DNA of 64,000 nucleotides from Spirochaetales bacterium (GCA_022360655.1 JAKSCK010000092.1:1-64000), one strand, 5' to 3'; shown: positions 44,701 through 53,932, numbered from the stretch's first letter. Numbers and translations: made by a program. The notes: generated from the letters alone by a model not told the origin.

Positions 44701-45530
44701 TGAACTTTTCAGCGATGATTGACAACGCCAGCTGCACCACAGATATGAAAGCCCGTTCCAAGGATGAAGCATTAAAAGTGCTTGCGGCTTTAGCCGTTCG
44801 AGGAGGGCGCACTGGTAGCGCAGGAGAACAGGCCATTGCCCTCGCTTTGGCGGAACGAGAGGCTCAAGGATCCACAGGGTTTGGCGATGAAGTGGCCATA
44901 CCCCATGCACGAGTTGCCGGACTGGACGATTTTGTGGTGTTCATTGCCCGATGCCCGAAGGGTGTGGACTATGACAGCTTAGATAAAAAGAAAACCAAAC
45001 TTTTCTTTGTGATTCTCGGACCAGAGAATAGGCCCTCTGAGCATATTCAAATCCTCGCTGCCATTTCACGAGCCCTGAGTGCGGGTACGCTGAAAAGAGA
45101 ACTTCTTTTGGCAAAAACTCCCGACGTGATGGTGGAATCGTTTCTTCGCCAGGCTGGAGATGGATCTCAGAATGCCGCTCCAGCCCCTAAGGAGAAACTC
45201 AAGCTTCTGGTTCTCATCCTTTATATGGATGAATTTCTGTACCATATTCTGGAGTATTTTTTGGAAGAAGGAGTGGAAGGGGCCACCATTTTAGATTCCT
45301 CAGGAATGGGGCAGTATGTCTCCAATATTCCTTTGTTTGCCACATTCATTGGCTTTATGAATGAACAGAAAAACCGAAGCAATACAATTTTGGCCACCAT
45401 TCCTGCAAATCGAGAAGATGAAATCATCAAGGGAATAGAAGCCATCACTGGTGACTTAGACCGTAAGCAAGGCGCCATGCTCATGACTCTCGACATTGGT
45501 CGATGGAAGGGCACCATGAAAATGATGTAA
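44700..45530 (+). CDS. PTS EIIA (fructose/Ntr type) domain fused to a PII-like domain
   Basis: 276 residues. The N-terminal 150 are an EIIA-2 domain with the phosphorylatable His in STGFGDEVAIPHAR. After a linker (about 155-165), the C-terminal part (KLLVLILYMDEFLYHILEYFLEEGVEGATIL) looks like a PII/GlnB-like beta-alpha-beta unit. Translational coupling to the antiporter suggests it senses phosphorylation state or a nucleotide and gates ion flux (inference). The PII-like call is by pattern only. Confidence 0.75.
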   Translation: MNFSAMIDNASCTTDMKARSKDEALKVLAALAVRGGRTGSAGEQAIALALAEREAQGSTGFGDEVAIPHARVAGLDDFVVFIARCPKGVDYDSLDKKKTKLFFVILGPENRPSEHIQILAAISRALSAGTLKRELLLAKTPDVMVESFLRQAGDGSQNAAPAPKEKLKLLVLILYMDEFLYHILEYFLEEGVEGATILDSSGMGQYVSNIPLFATFIGFMNEQKNRSNTILATIPANREDEIIKGIEAITGDLDRKQGAMLMTLDIGRWKGTMKMM

Positions 45531-45540
45531 ATGTATCCCC

Positions 45541-45586
45541 TGAGCTCAAGTCTCTTGCTTCACGCCCATCAAGAGACTTGAGCTCA
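45541..45586 (+). terminator. Long perfect hairpin after the antiporter operon
   Basis: 17-bp perfect inverted repeat (TGAGCTCAAGTCTCTTG / CAAGAGACTTGAGCTCA) with a 12-nt loop, followed by the pyrimidine-rich TCTGTTCTCTCT. Confidence 0.75.
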
Positions 45587-45810
45587 TCTGTTCTCTCTAC
45601 ACCCTCACCCCGCAAACAAAAGATGAATCACGATTTCAACAGAAGATTCGTCTCTCTCAAGCCCATCCAGAGGATGAATACATGAGAACGCTCATCATCT
45701 CCTTTCCTGTTAAGGAGAACGAAGACGATTCTTATTTCTCTGATCCTTTCAAAATTTGCATAACACAATTTTCACAGGGATGATCCTTCAATCTCCAGTC
45801 TTGGAAAAGA

Positions 45811-45839
45811 TTGTCAGGAAGAAAGTGCAATGAGATAAA
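45811..45839 (+). promoter_or_regulatory. Predicted promoter of the PTS operon
   Basis: TTGTCA, a 17-bp spacer and GATAAA, about 29 bp upstream of the HPr start codon and just ahead of its ribosome-binding site. I see no RAT-type antiterminator stem in the leader, so the PRD regulator probably acts as a DNA-binding activator. Confidence 0.45.
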
Positions 45840-45867
45840 TACCCTAGTGACATAGAAGGAGTGCACT

Positions 45868-46137
45868 TTGGAAATTCAAGAAAAAGTATCTTTCAATGGA
45901 AAAAATGGTTTTCATGCAAGGCCAGCCGGTATTTTCTCCAAGAAAGCAAAAACATATTCATCGTCAATTACCCTTGTTAAGGCAGGAGAAACTCCAAAAG
46001 AAGCGGATGGAAAGAAGCTCATCCAATTGATGAAAATGGACATCAAGGACACGGATGAACTTTACATCATTGCGAACGGAGATGATGCCAAAGAGGCATG
46101 TGCCGAATTAAAGGAATTGATGAAGGGGCTGAGTTAG
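45868..46137 (+). CDS. ptsH: HPr-type phosphocarrier protein
   Basis: 89 residues starting at TTG with AAGGAG six bases upstream. The phosphorylatable His is in GFHARPAGIF. The regulatory Ser46 position reads Lys (ADGKKLIQLMKM), so it should not be a target of HPr kinase. It carries phosphate from EI to EIIA. First gene of a complete PTS operon, which suggests a dedicated rather than housekeeping HPr. Confidence 0.9.
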   Translation: MEIQEKVSFNGKNGFHARPAGIFSKKAKTYSSSITLVKAGETPKEADGKKLIQLMKMDIKDTDELYIIANGDDAKEACAELKELMKGLS

Positions 46138-46139
46138 TA

Positions 46140-46631
46140 ATGTTTTTTGATAAGAAGATTCTGATTGAAGTGTGTGCCCCTTGCGCAGGCAAAGTGGTGT
46201 ATCTCGATAATGTACCAGATCCAGCATTTGCCGAACGAATGGTGGGCGATGGTGTGGCGATTGAGCCCTCTGAAGGGAAATTCTATTCACCCATTGAAGG
46301 TCAGCTAGAGCATCTTTTCAACACCAAGCATGCCTTCAGTGTGAGCCATGGGATTGCAGAAATTCTGGTTCATGTGGGCATTGAAAGCCTGAAGCTTGAA
46401 GGTGAAGGCTTCACGGTTGTGAAAGAGATGGAAGAGGGCACAGAGCTCACAAAAAATGAGCTTCTAATGGAAGTGGATCTTGCGACACTGAAAGAGAAGT
46501 TGCCTTCCCTCAATACTCCAGTACTGATTGCAAACTATGACGATGTTCAGGATTTTAAAGTTCTGGTTGCAGAAGGTTCTGAAGTTGCTGCGGGAGATAA
46601 AATCTTCCAATTCTCAATCAGAAAGAAATGA
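46140..46631 (+). CDS. PTS EIIA, glucose type
   Basis: 163 residues of the EIIA-1 (Crr) family: APCAGKVVYLDNVPDPAF, GDGVAIEPSEGKFYSPIEG, and the active-site pair of His in FSVSHGIAEILVHVGIE. It accepts phosphate from HPr and passes it to the IIB domain of the permease encoded downstream. It starts 2 bp after the HPr stop and overlaps the regulator start by 4 bp. Confidence 0.93.
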   Translation: MFFDKKILIEVCAPCAGKVVYLDNVPDPAFAERMVGDGVAIEPSEGKFYSPIEGQLEHLFNTKHAFSVSHGIAEILVHVGIESLKLEGEGFTVVKEMEEGTELTKNELLMEVDLATLKEKLPSLNTPVLIANYDDVQDFKVLVAEGSEVAAGDKIFQFSIRKK

Positions 46632-48043
46632 CTCTTACCCACAAGCAGAAGAAAATTATCAAGTTGCTCCTCAGCCTGAACGAACCGCTGTCGCATTATA
46701 AGGCTGGGAGTCTCTTGAATCTCAGCTCTTTTCAGATGCGTCAGGAATTGACGGGCCTGGACAAATTATTCTCCTGCTTTGGAATTGAACTCCTTAATAA
46801 ACCAGGGACTGGATTATTCATCTCTGGCTCGCCGAATTGCCAAACGAATTTATCCAAGGCTCTGGCTAAATTTGATATCATCAACTGCTTAGACAAAGAA
46901 GAATGTTATATTCTTGCCATCCTTCATCTTTTAATTAATGACGACTATCTGAAACTGGATTATCTCAGTTATTATCTACCTTATTCCAATTCTTCCATTT
47001 CTAACTTTATAAGAGAATTTCGCAAAAAAACTTTTTTTGATTCCTATGGTCTTGAATTTGAATCCAAAAAAGGCCGAGGAATCAAAATAACGGGACCATT
47101 AGAAAAGAGAATCGCCTATACTGCTTCATTAATTTGCACCCGTATAAACACAAAAGAGCTTCACGATTTCATCCGATTTAACAATGAAGTAACTGATGAT
47201 TTTTCAGCAGAAATCATCAAGAATATGGATTTAGAACAAAGCCATTTATTGTTTTATCTTGAACGCTTAGAACAACGTAATGAACTAAAAGATCTGTACT
47301 TTAGAGATCTTTTACAGATCATATTTTTCATTTCTCTAAAACTTCGGTTTAGAAAGAGCTCAGACCAAACTGATGAACCAATAGACTTTGGCGACTTAAC
47401 AAACAAAAAAAAGAGTTTATTCCAAATCAAGGAAGCTCATAAGGAGCTTGCCCCACAAATAACCCGAGAACTCGTCTCATGGATTGAGAACAGAAATATT
47501 TTTTTATTGATTAACCAAAACCTGAATAGCAAATTGATTCTGACCATAGAAGAGTTACTTTTATGGGAAGAAAAGAATTTGTTCAAAACTCTCTCCCATG
47601 AAGATCTTAAACTCATAGAAAAGACTTTTAATGAAAAGTCTGAAAAAATCTTAAAATCCTTTTCAGAATATGACTCATTGAAGAAACTGTTCCAACATCA
47701 CTTACTCTATCTTCTTCATTCCATCATTCATGAACAGCATGCTGTTCTCCGTTCCATATGTTTATCTATTTATAGTCCCTACAGGGATCGGGAACGAGAA
47801 CATCTGATCCGAAGCTCCATTGACAATATCCTTGATTGCAATCTTTGTATGGATTTTCCGGATATTTCAACTGAAGAACGAACGCGAATCCAAAATCAAA
47901 TTGTTCTGACCTTTCGTGGTATCACTCTTTTAGATGCAACGGAAAACGATGTTCTCATATTACCGGAACCTCTCAGCAAGAGCAATTTCATAAAAATTCG
48001 AGACTTTGTCAAAAACCAACTCAGGCAACAACTGAATCGTTAA
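46628..48043 (+). CDS. BglG/Mga-like PRD-type transcriptional regulator
   Basis: 471 residues. Two N-terminal HTH units (LTHKQKKIIKLLLSLNEPLSHYKAG and a second around SYYLPYSNSSISNFIREF) are followed by long helical regions with scattered His (FQHHLLYLLHSIIHEQHAVL) as in PRD domains, and a C-terminal part like a IIB-type fold. Such proteins are switched by HPr/EII phosphorylation. No RNA-binding CAT domain is seen, so it is an activator of transcription initiation rather than an antiterminator. It is notably AT-rich compared with flanking genes. Confidence 0.75.
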   Translation: MTLTHKQKKIIKLLLSLNEPLSHYKAGSLLNLSSFQMRQELTGLDKLFSCFGIELLNKPGTGLFISGSPNCQTNLSKALAKFDIINCLDKEECYILAILHLLINDDYLKLDYLSYYLPYSNSSISNFIREFRKKTFFDSYGLEFESKKGRGIKITGPLEKRIAYTASLICTRINTKELHDFIRFNNEVTDDFSAEIIKNMDLEQSHLLFYLERLEQRNELKDLYFRDLLQIIFFISLKLRFRKSSDQTDEPIDFGDLTNKKKSLFQIKEAHKELAPQITRELVSWIENRNIFLLINQNLNSKLILTIEELLLWEEKNLFKTLSHEDLKLIEKTFNEKSEKILKSFSEYDSLKKLFQHHLLYLLHSIIHEQHAVLRSICLSIYSPYRDREREHLIRSSIDNILDCNLCMDFPDISTEERTRIQNQIVLTFRGITLLDATENDVLILPEPLSKSNFIKIRDFVKNQLRQQLNR

Positions 48044-48057
48044 GAGGGTGCAAATTT

Positions 48058-49680
48058 ATGGAAGTCATTATTCCAGGTTTTTCCATGGGAAAACCACTTT
48101 ATATTTCGGCTGGTTCAAACGTCATCTACAACAAGATTGATGAATCCCAAAGAGATGCCGAAAAGGGTAGAATTAAAGCTGGGCTCAATAACCTTAATCA
48201 GAAACTCTCCCATGAAATGGAATCATGCTGCGATAAAGAAACGAATGAACTTCTTTCTTCCTTCATAGAAATTCTGGAAGATGATTCTATTCAAGACAGT
48301 TTATTTGCCTCTATTGATTCCTTGTTATCAGCCCCAGAAGCCGTACGAACCGAAGGAAAGAAGCAATACAGTGAATTCCTCCAATTGGAGATTCCTTACC
48401 TTAAAGAAAGAGCTGGAGACATTTTAGATCTATTCCAACAACTGGAATGCATTGTTGATGGAAGAGATCTTGCCATTGATTTAACTGAGCCTAGCATTCT
48501 CATTGTGAATGAATTGACACCTATGATGCTTCTTTCCATGAACAATATGGAAAATCTCAAGGGTGTTCTTTCTGTACAAGGGAGCCCAACAAGTCATACA
48601 ACCCTGATTTTGAAATCCTATGAAGTTCCTTATGCTGTTGGATTTGAAGATTTATCAGCATTCAAATCCAATCAAAATATCATTGTTGATTTACGAGAAA
48701 AAACCTCTCAAAAAATCCAAATCAATCCCACTATGGAAGAACGAGTACAGGCTCAAAATGTTCTCAATCAACTGGAAGAAGAGAAAGCAGCTCTTCAGAA
48801 GTTCCAATCCTTCTCCATTAAAAGAGAAAGCCAAGGAAAACTTCAGCTTAAGATAAACGGAGCCAGTTCAGCAGAATCAGAATTAGCCTTTAGCCGAGGA
48901 GCGGATGGGATTGGATTGGTTCGTAGCGAGTTCATTTTTATGAATGAAAAGCAAGAACCCTCTGAAGACGTGCAATTTTCTTATTATAAAGACATCATTG
49001 AGGCTCAAAAGGGAAATCCCGTCACAATTCGAACACTGGATGTTGGTGGAGATAAGGGCATTGATTACCTTGGAATGCCTCAGGAAGAAAATCCCTTTTT
49101 GGGATTTCGTGCCATTCGCTATTGTCTGAAAAACCAGGATCTATTCCGACGGCAGATTCGAGCTATACTCCGAGCTTCGGCATTTGGAAATGTTCGAATT
49201 TTGATTCCATTTGTCACAACTGTTGATGAATTAAAAAAGTCTAAACAGTTGATAAAGGAAGAGCATTTAAATCTGCAGGAACATAGAATTGCATGTGCTC
49301 AAAAAATCCCTGTTGGATGCATGATTGAAACCGCAGCATCCATCTTCATCATTGATGAACTTACTGATGTGGCGGATTTTATCAGTATTGGTACCAATGA
49401 TCTCATTCAGTATGTCATGGCTGCAGACAGAGGAAATGCTCAGGTTGCAAAATACTATGATTGGAATCATCCAGCCGTTCTTCAAGCATTGAATTTTGTT
49501 ATGAAATCAGCCCGAAAAAAGAACATAGAAACCAGTATTTGTGGTGATCTTGCTGGGCATACTGATTTGATCCCCAAATTCTTAGAATGGGGAGTTTCAT
49601 CATTGAGTGTTTCATTGGGAAACCTTCTAAAGGTAAAGAAAAATCTGATGGAAAATTATTTTCAATCTATCCATGGTTAG
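48058..49680 (+). CDS. ptsI: PTS enzyme I (phosphoenolpyruvate-protein phosphotransferase)
   Basis: 540 residues. The phospho-His sits in GSPTSHTTLI (normally GGRTSH), followed by the PEP-binding barrel: GADGIGLVRSEFIFM, TIRTLDVGGDKG, NPFLGFRAIR, SIGTNDLIQYVMAADRGN and the catalytic Cys in ICGDLAG. It autophosphorylates from PEP and feeds HPr. It is shorter than usual (about 570) and departs from consensus at several points, as expected for a pathway-dedicated EI. Confidence 0.93.
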   Translation: MEVIIPGFSMGKPLYISAGSNVIYNKIDESQRDAEKGRIKAGLNNLNQKLSHEMESCCDKETNELLSSFIEILEDDSIQDSLFASIDSLLSAPEAVRTEGKKQYSEFLQLEIPYLKERAGDILDLFQQLECIVDGRDLAIDLTEPSILIVNELTPMMLLSMNNMENLKGVLSVQGSPTSHTTLILKSYEVPYAVGFEDLSAFKSNQNIIVDLREKTSQKIQINPTMEERVQAQNVLNQLEEEKAALQKFQSFSIKRESQGKLQLKINGASSAESELAFSRGADGIGLVRSEFIFMNEKQEPSEDVQFSYYKDIIEAQKGNPVTIRTLDVGGDKGIDYLGMPQEENPFLGFRAIRYCLKNQDLFRRQIRAILRASAFGNVRILIPFVTTVDELKKSKQLIKEEHLNLQEHRIACAQKIPVGCMIETAASIFIIDELTDVADFISIGTNDLIQYVMAADRGNAQVAKYYDWNHPAVLQALNFVMKSARKKNIETSICGDLAGHTDLIPKFLEWGVSSLSVSLGNLLKVKKNLMENYFQSIHG

Positions 49681-49749
49681 AATTTTGTTTTGCTTTCTCA
49701 CATGGATCCAAAATCCAATGATAACATCCTTTCAAAAGGGGGTAGCAAA

Positions 49750-51363
49750 ATGTTGAAAAATAATAAGATCAATGAAAAGCTACAGGTGTTTGCCGGAGCC
49801 ATGATGACTCCAATCATCTTATTGGTTATCGTTGGTTTTTTCGTTCCTATAGGTGCAGCTTTTACGGATTATATTTTTCCTGAAGGAAGCATCATAGGCG
49901 GCATTTTCTCAATGTATACATCCATCGGTTTCCTCATTATGAGGTTGCTACCGGTTTGGTTTGCTGTAGGTATTGCATTCACTCTTGCAAAAAATGAAAA
50001 GGGCTGGGCCGCAATGAGTGGCTTGCTCATGTTCTTTGCGTTTATTGCAGGAATTGGAAACTTTGCATCAATCTTAGGTATCAATGCCGATACGGTTAAA
50101 GTTGACTACCTTGTTGAAAATCTCAACTACACCAAAGATGATGCCATTCTCTACAACGGAATGTGGACTGAGATTGCGGGTATTTTCACCCTCAATATGG
50201 GAATTTTTGGCGGAATTATCTGCGGTATTATCACTTCTTTAATTCACAACCGCTGGTATAAGAAAGAGCTTCCAAACATGTTCTCCTTCTTTGGCGGTGC
50301 CAAATTTGTGGTCATTATGGTGGCTGTATTCTCTGTTCCTATCTCGATTATGGCCTTCTACATTTGGCCCTTTATCGGAGCTGGTATTCGCCATATTGCT
50401 CAGTTCATTACATCCTCTGGACTGTTTGGAACATTTGTCTTTGGTACAGTTGATAAGATGCTGTTGCCCTTTGGTTTGCATCATCTCTTGGCCTTCCCCA
50501 TTGAATACTCTTCAGTGGGTGGCGTAATGGAAGTGGCCGGACAAACCTATGAAGGTGTTCGAAACATCATGGCTGGACAGGCTGGTTCTGAAGAGGCCAC
50601 TGGTTATATTGTTCGTAACTTCACCACAGGACGCATCATCATTCGAATGGCAAGTCTTTCCGGTATTGCTTTGGCAATGTACAAGACATCCAAGCCTGAG
50701 AATCGCAAAAAAGTAGCCTCCATTGTCTTGCCTGCTGCTATTACTGCCGCATTTGTGGGCATCACTGAGCCATTGGAGTACACATTTGTATTCTGTGCAC
50801 CTGCCCTGTACTTCCTGGTTTACTGTCCTCTGGCAGGTCTGACTTATGTTCTGGCAGAAGCCACCAATGTCTCCATCATTGGACATGCTCTGTTCTTCAT
50901 GATTCCCAACCTGTTCCAGCCTCAGAAAGTGCATGCACTATCCTTCCTGTATCTGATGCCTGCGTTCTTCTTTGCCAACTTCTTTGCGTTCAAATGGGCC
51001 ATTGTCAAGTTCAACTTCCTCACACCAGGGCGAAGTGACGACAACAAGGTCTCTCTCATCGGCAAGAAAGAGTACAAAGCCATTAAGAACGAGTCTTCCA
51101 ATGCGGATTTGCACCAAGGAATTCTTGATGCCTTGGGTGGACCGGAGAACATCGAAAACCTGACATATTGTGCCACCCGATTACGGGTTCAGTTGGAAGA
51201 TGAAACAAAGGTTCTTCAGGATGACGACTCCTGGAAAGCGGAACTCGGCGCCATTGGCGTTGTTCGAAACGGGAAGTCCATTCAGATTATTTACGGAACA
51301 AAGGTGAACATCATCGGTTCCAACATTAAAGATCTGATGAATGCTTCAACGGTCAAAAACTAA
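49750..51363 (+). CDS. PTS EIICB permease (glucose superfamily)
   Basis: 537 residues. An IIC channel of about ten membrane segments (GIGNFASILGINADTV, MLLPFGLHHLLAFPIEYSSVGG, GITEPLEYTFVF) is fused to a C-terminal IIB domain with the phospho-Cys in LTYCATRLRV. It belongs to the glucose/N-acetylglucosamine/alpha-glucoside class. It imports and phosphorylates a sugar or sugar alcohol of unknown identity. The ATG at 49750 has GGGGG upstream. Confidence 0.92.
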   Translation: MLKNNKINEKLQVFAGAMMTPIILLVIVGFFVPIGAAFTDYIFPEGSIIGGIFSMYTSIGFLIMRLLPVWFAVGIAFTLAKNEKGWAAMSGLLMFFAFIAGIGNFASILGINADTVKVDYLVENLNYTKDDAILYNGMWTEIAGIFTLNMGIFGGIICGIITSLIHNRWYKKELPNMFSFFGGAKFVVIMVAVFSVPISIMAFYIWPFIGAGIRHIAQFITSSGLFGTFVFGTVDKMLLPFGLHHLLAFPIEYSSVGGVMEVAGQTYEGVRNIMAGQAGSEEATGYIVRNFTTGRIIIRMASLSGIALAMYKTSKPENRKKVASIVLPAAITAAFVGITEPLEYTFVFCAPALYFLVYCPLAGLTYVLAEATNVSIIGHALFFMIPNLFQPQKVHALSFLYLMPAFFFANFFAFKWAIVKFNFLTPGRSDDNKVSLIGKKEYKAIKNESSNADLHQGILDALGGPENIENLTYCATRLRVQLEDETKVLQDDDSWKAELGAIGVVRNGKSIQIIYGTKVNIIGSNIKDLMNASTVKN

Positions 51364-51373
51364 GGAATCTTGA

Positions 51374-52492
51374 ATGCTTGATAGGAATTTTCTTTTAAAC
51401 TCAGAACTTTTATTAGGACATGAGGTCCTGGGCAAGCTGGGCGAAAAATGTTCTTCTCTGGGAAAGAGAGCTCTTATCATCTGCAGTGCGGATTCACATT
51501 TCACACGGCTTTGCGGCCGTGTGGAAGAAGAACTGAAAAAGGCGTCCATTGATTTTCAATATTTCAGGGACGTCAAACCGAATCCCGAATCTGATGATAT
51601 AGAGAAAGGTGCCCGCGTTTTAAAAGATTCGGGAGCCGATTTTATTCTTTCAATTGGCGGCGGTTCCACCATTGATACAGGTAAGGCCGTCTCACTGTTT
51701 CTTGCTCTGGGAAGCGCTGGCTGGGATGCTCTATTTTCCCGTTACTGTGACTTCTCATCCACAGAAAGGGATTTAGAAGGCTTAGTCCCATCCGTGGCCA
51801 TTGCCACAACCGCCGGTACAGGGTCGCATTTGACCCAGGCAACAGTTGTCACGCACAACGGTGAAAAGAAGACTCTGTACCATCCACAACTGAAGCCCGT
51901 GATGTCCTTTCTTGATAGCAGCACTCAAGCCGAAATGCCCTTAAGTCTGAGACGAATCACCGGCTTTGATGCTTTCACCCATGCCTTTGAAAGTTACATC
52001 AGTACCACCTCCAATGCCCTGGCTCGCGCCTTAAGCGTTGGGGCCATGAAAATCTTTCTCCAGTATCTGAAACAGGACGAATTCTCCCAAGATGATATTT
52101 TGGAATTGATTTATGGCGACTCTATGGCCGGTTTAGCTTTATCGATTGGGGGAGCTGGAATCCCCCATCCCCTGAGTGAATTTCTTGGTTCCATAAAGCC
52201 CGCTCCCCATGGTGCCTGTCTTGCAGTGTTCTACCCTGCCTATCTGGAGCACCTTGAAAATGAGCAGAATGAATGGTTCATCAAACTCTGCCAAGAATTG
52301 GGTTATGACAGCACCGCATCATTTATTGATGCCGTCAATTCCCTACTAAAACACATTGGTTTGGCCAAAACCATGCGAGATTATGGTGCAGGAGAAGAGG
52401 AAAAGAACTTTGTTCTGAATCACCCGGCTATTCCGCATCTTCCCTGGGCCTCAGCCAGCGAAATTCGCAGCATTATTGAACGATCGTACTAA
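51374..52492 (+). CDS. Iron-type (group III) alcohol dehydrogenase
   Basis: 372 residues: SIGGGSTIDTGKAVSLF for NAD binding, TTAGTGSHLTQATVV, and the metal ligands Asp and His in FDAFTHAFESYIS, His in GIPHPLSEFLG, and His in APHGACLAVFYP. In this operon it would oxidise a polyol phosphate or reduce a sugar phosphate produced after PTS import (inference). It starts 10 bp after the permease gene. Confidence 0.92.
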   Translation: MLDRNFLLNSELLLGHEVLGKLGEKCSSLGKRALIICSADSHFTRLCGRVEEELKKASIDFQYFRDVKPNPESDDIEKGARVLKDSGADFILSIGGGSTIDTGKAVSLFLALGSAGWDALFSRYCDFSSTERDLEGLVPSVAIATTAGTGSHLTQATVVTHNGEKKTLYHPQLKPVMSFLDSSTQAEMPLSLRRITGFDAFTHAFESYISTTSNALARALSVGAMKIFLQYLKQDEFSQDDILELIYGDSMAGLALSIGGAGIPHPLSEFLGSIKPAPHGACLAVFYPAYLEHLENEQNEWFIKLCQELGYDSTASFIDAVNSLLKHIGLAKTMRDYGAGEEEKNFVLNHPAIPHLPWASASEIRSIIERSY

Positions 52493-52513
52493 AGTTCGTA
52501 CAGAAGGATACAC

Positions 52514-53227
52514 ATGAAACACATCAAAATTGCCGCCGGTTTGGCGCATGTCGATTATGGTCATATCAGGGCCATTGTAGAAGAAGCAGACAAGGCTGGA
52601 GCGGATTACATTCATTCCGATGCCGCAGATATGGCCGATTTGAGAAACATGCAGCTTATGGGTGGTCATCAGATCATCAGCTCCATTCGGCCTGTGACAG
52701 ACAAAATGATTGAATGTCATATCTACAGTGACAAAGTGGATAAGATTTTCATTGAAAATATTGCTGCTGCCGGTGCCAACATGCTGGTTGTGCCCGCTGA
52801 GCATTATCTGGGTGCTCCCCTTGCCTACCTGATCAACTACTGCCGAGAAGCTGGTATGAAAGTGGGTCTGACCCTGGGTTGTTATACACCTCTTTGCTTT
52901 GTGGATGAATCCATTTATGACATTGATCGGTTGCACATTGTCACTCATGGCGTTGATGAGACCGATGGAAAGGACAACTGGGGATGGCGCAAATCTGTTC
53001 CCGATTTGATTCGTCGTGCTCGGAAAATGATTGATGAGAAGAATCCAACCTGTGAATTGGCCATTGATGGTGGTTTGCGCCATGACAATATGGAACCATT
53101 GATTGCCTGCAATCCTGATGTCATTGTTCTTTCTTCTGCAGTGTTCAAGGATGCAGACGGCATCACCGCTGCTGTAAAGAAATGTCGAAAAGCCATTGAT
53201 GAGGCTGCGGCAAAACATCAGCTCTAA
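52514..53227 (+). CDS. Ribulose-phosphate 3-epimerase-like protein
   Basis: 237 residues of a TIM barrel close to RPE and allulose-6-phosphate epimerase: YIHSDAADM replaces the HVDVMDG metal motif, followed by MLVVPAEHYLGAPL and CELAIDGGLRHDN at the phosphate-binding end. Family members move the C3 hydroxyl of ketose phosphates. It probably epimerises the ketose phosphate made by the dehydrogenase. Substrate is uncertain. Confidence 0.82.
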   Translation: MKHIKIAAGLAHVDYGHIRAIVEEADKAGADYIHSDAADMADLRNMQLMGGHQIISSIRPVTDKMIECHIYSDKVDKIFIENIAAAGANMLVVPAEHYLGAPLAYLINYCREAGMKVGLTLGCYTPLCFVDESIYDIDRLHIVTHGVDETDGKDNWGWRKSVPDLIRRARKMIDEKNPTCELAIDGGLRHDNMEPLIACNPDVIVLSSAVFKDADGITAAVKKCRKAIDEAAAKHQL

Positions 53228-53235
53228 TTGATTCA

Positions 53236-53268
53236 GGGGCTGTTGCATAATTTTCCTGCAACAGCCTC
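53236..53268 (+). other. Intercistronic hairpin
   Basis: GGGGCTGTTGCA / TGCAACAGCCTC with a 9-nt loop lies between the epimerase and aldolase genes. No T-run follows directly, so it may set the level of the last gene. Confidence 0.6.
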
Positions 53269-53290
53269 AGGCCATGCCTTTAGGAACTCC

Positions 53291-53932
53291 ATGAAATACA
53301 TCATAGACTCAGCTTCTCATCATCACATTGAAAAAGCTTTGGAAATGGGATGTTGCGGCGTCACAGCAAACCCTTCCATGTACAATGCCACAGGAACCCA
53401 GCTCCATCCATTTTTGGAGCGTTATGCCTCACAGAATCTCCATTTCCTCAGCGGTGAGGTGATTGCATCAACATGGGATGAGGCCATGGTTCAAGTGCGA
53501 AAGATTCAGTCCATCCATCCTGAGATTGTGATCAAGCTGAATTTTTCCCCTTTTACACTAAAGCTGGTGAAAGCCCTCAAATCCCAAGGGATAAAGACCG
53601 CGGTTACCCTCATATTTTCCCTGAATCAAGCCATGGCCGCCATCAACAGCGGTGCTGACTATATCTTCCCTTTTGTTGGAAGGAATGAAGCCGAAGGTAT
53701 TGATGGTTTGCAGCTGTGCCGAAATCTCAAAGCAATGATGGAAAAAACACCATGCTCAACAAAAATCGTTGCCGCTTCCATAAAGAATCTCTATCAACTG
53801 GAACAGTTGTCACTGGCCTGTGTTGATTATGCAGCCATCACACCTGAGCTTTTGGATAAATCCTTGGAGAATCCACAAACCGACGTCGGCATGATGCAAT
53901 TTGAAGCAGACTGGAGCATGATGTTGCAATAA
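53291..53932 (+). CDS. Transaldolase/fructose-6-phosphate aldolase-like protein
   Basis: 213 residues, the short FSA/TalC type. The Schiff-base Lys is in IVIKLNFSPF, and the motif TLIFSLNQAMAAINSGADYIFPFVGR is the transaldolase signature. Members cleave fructose 6-phosphate to dihydroxyacetone and glyceraldehyde 3-phosphate, or act as transaldolase. It is the last gene of the PTS operon. The ATG at 53291 has AGGA five bases upstream. Confidence 0.88.
   Translation: MKYIIDSASHHHIEKALEMGCCGVTANPSMYNATGTQLHPFLERYASQNLHFLSGEVIASTWDEAMVQVRKIQSIHPEIVIKLNFSPFTLKLVKALKSQGIKTAVTLIFSLNQAMAAINSGADYIFPFVGRNEAEGIDGLQLCRNLKAMMEKTPCSTKIVAASIKNLYQLEQLSLACVDYAAITPELLDKSLENPQTDVGMMQFEADWSMMLQ

Noticed and set aside
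45531-45867. RAT-type antiterminator in front of the PTS operon
   Set aside because: No matching conserved stem; the hairpin present ends the previous operon.
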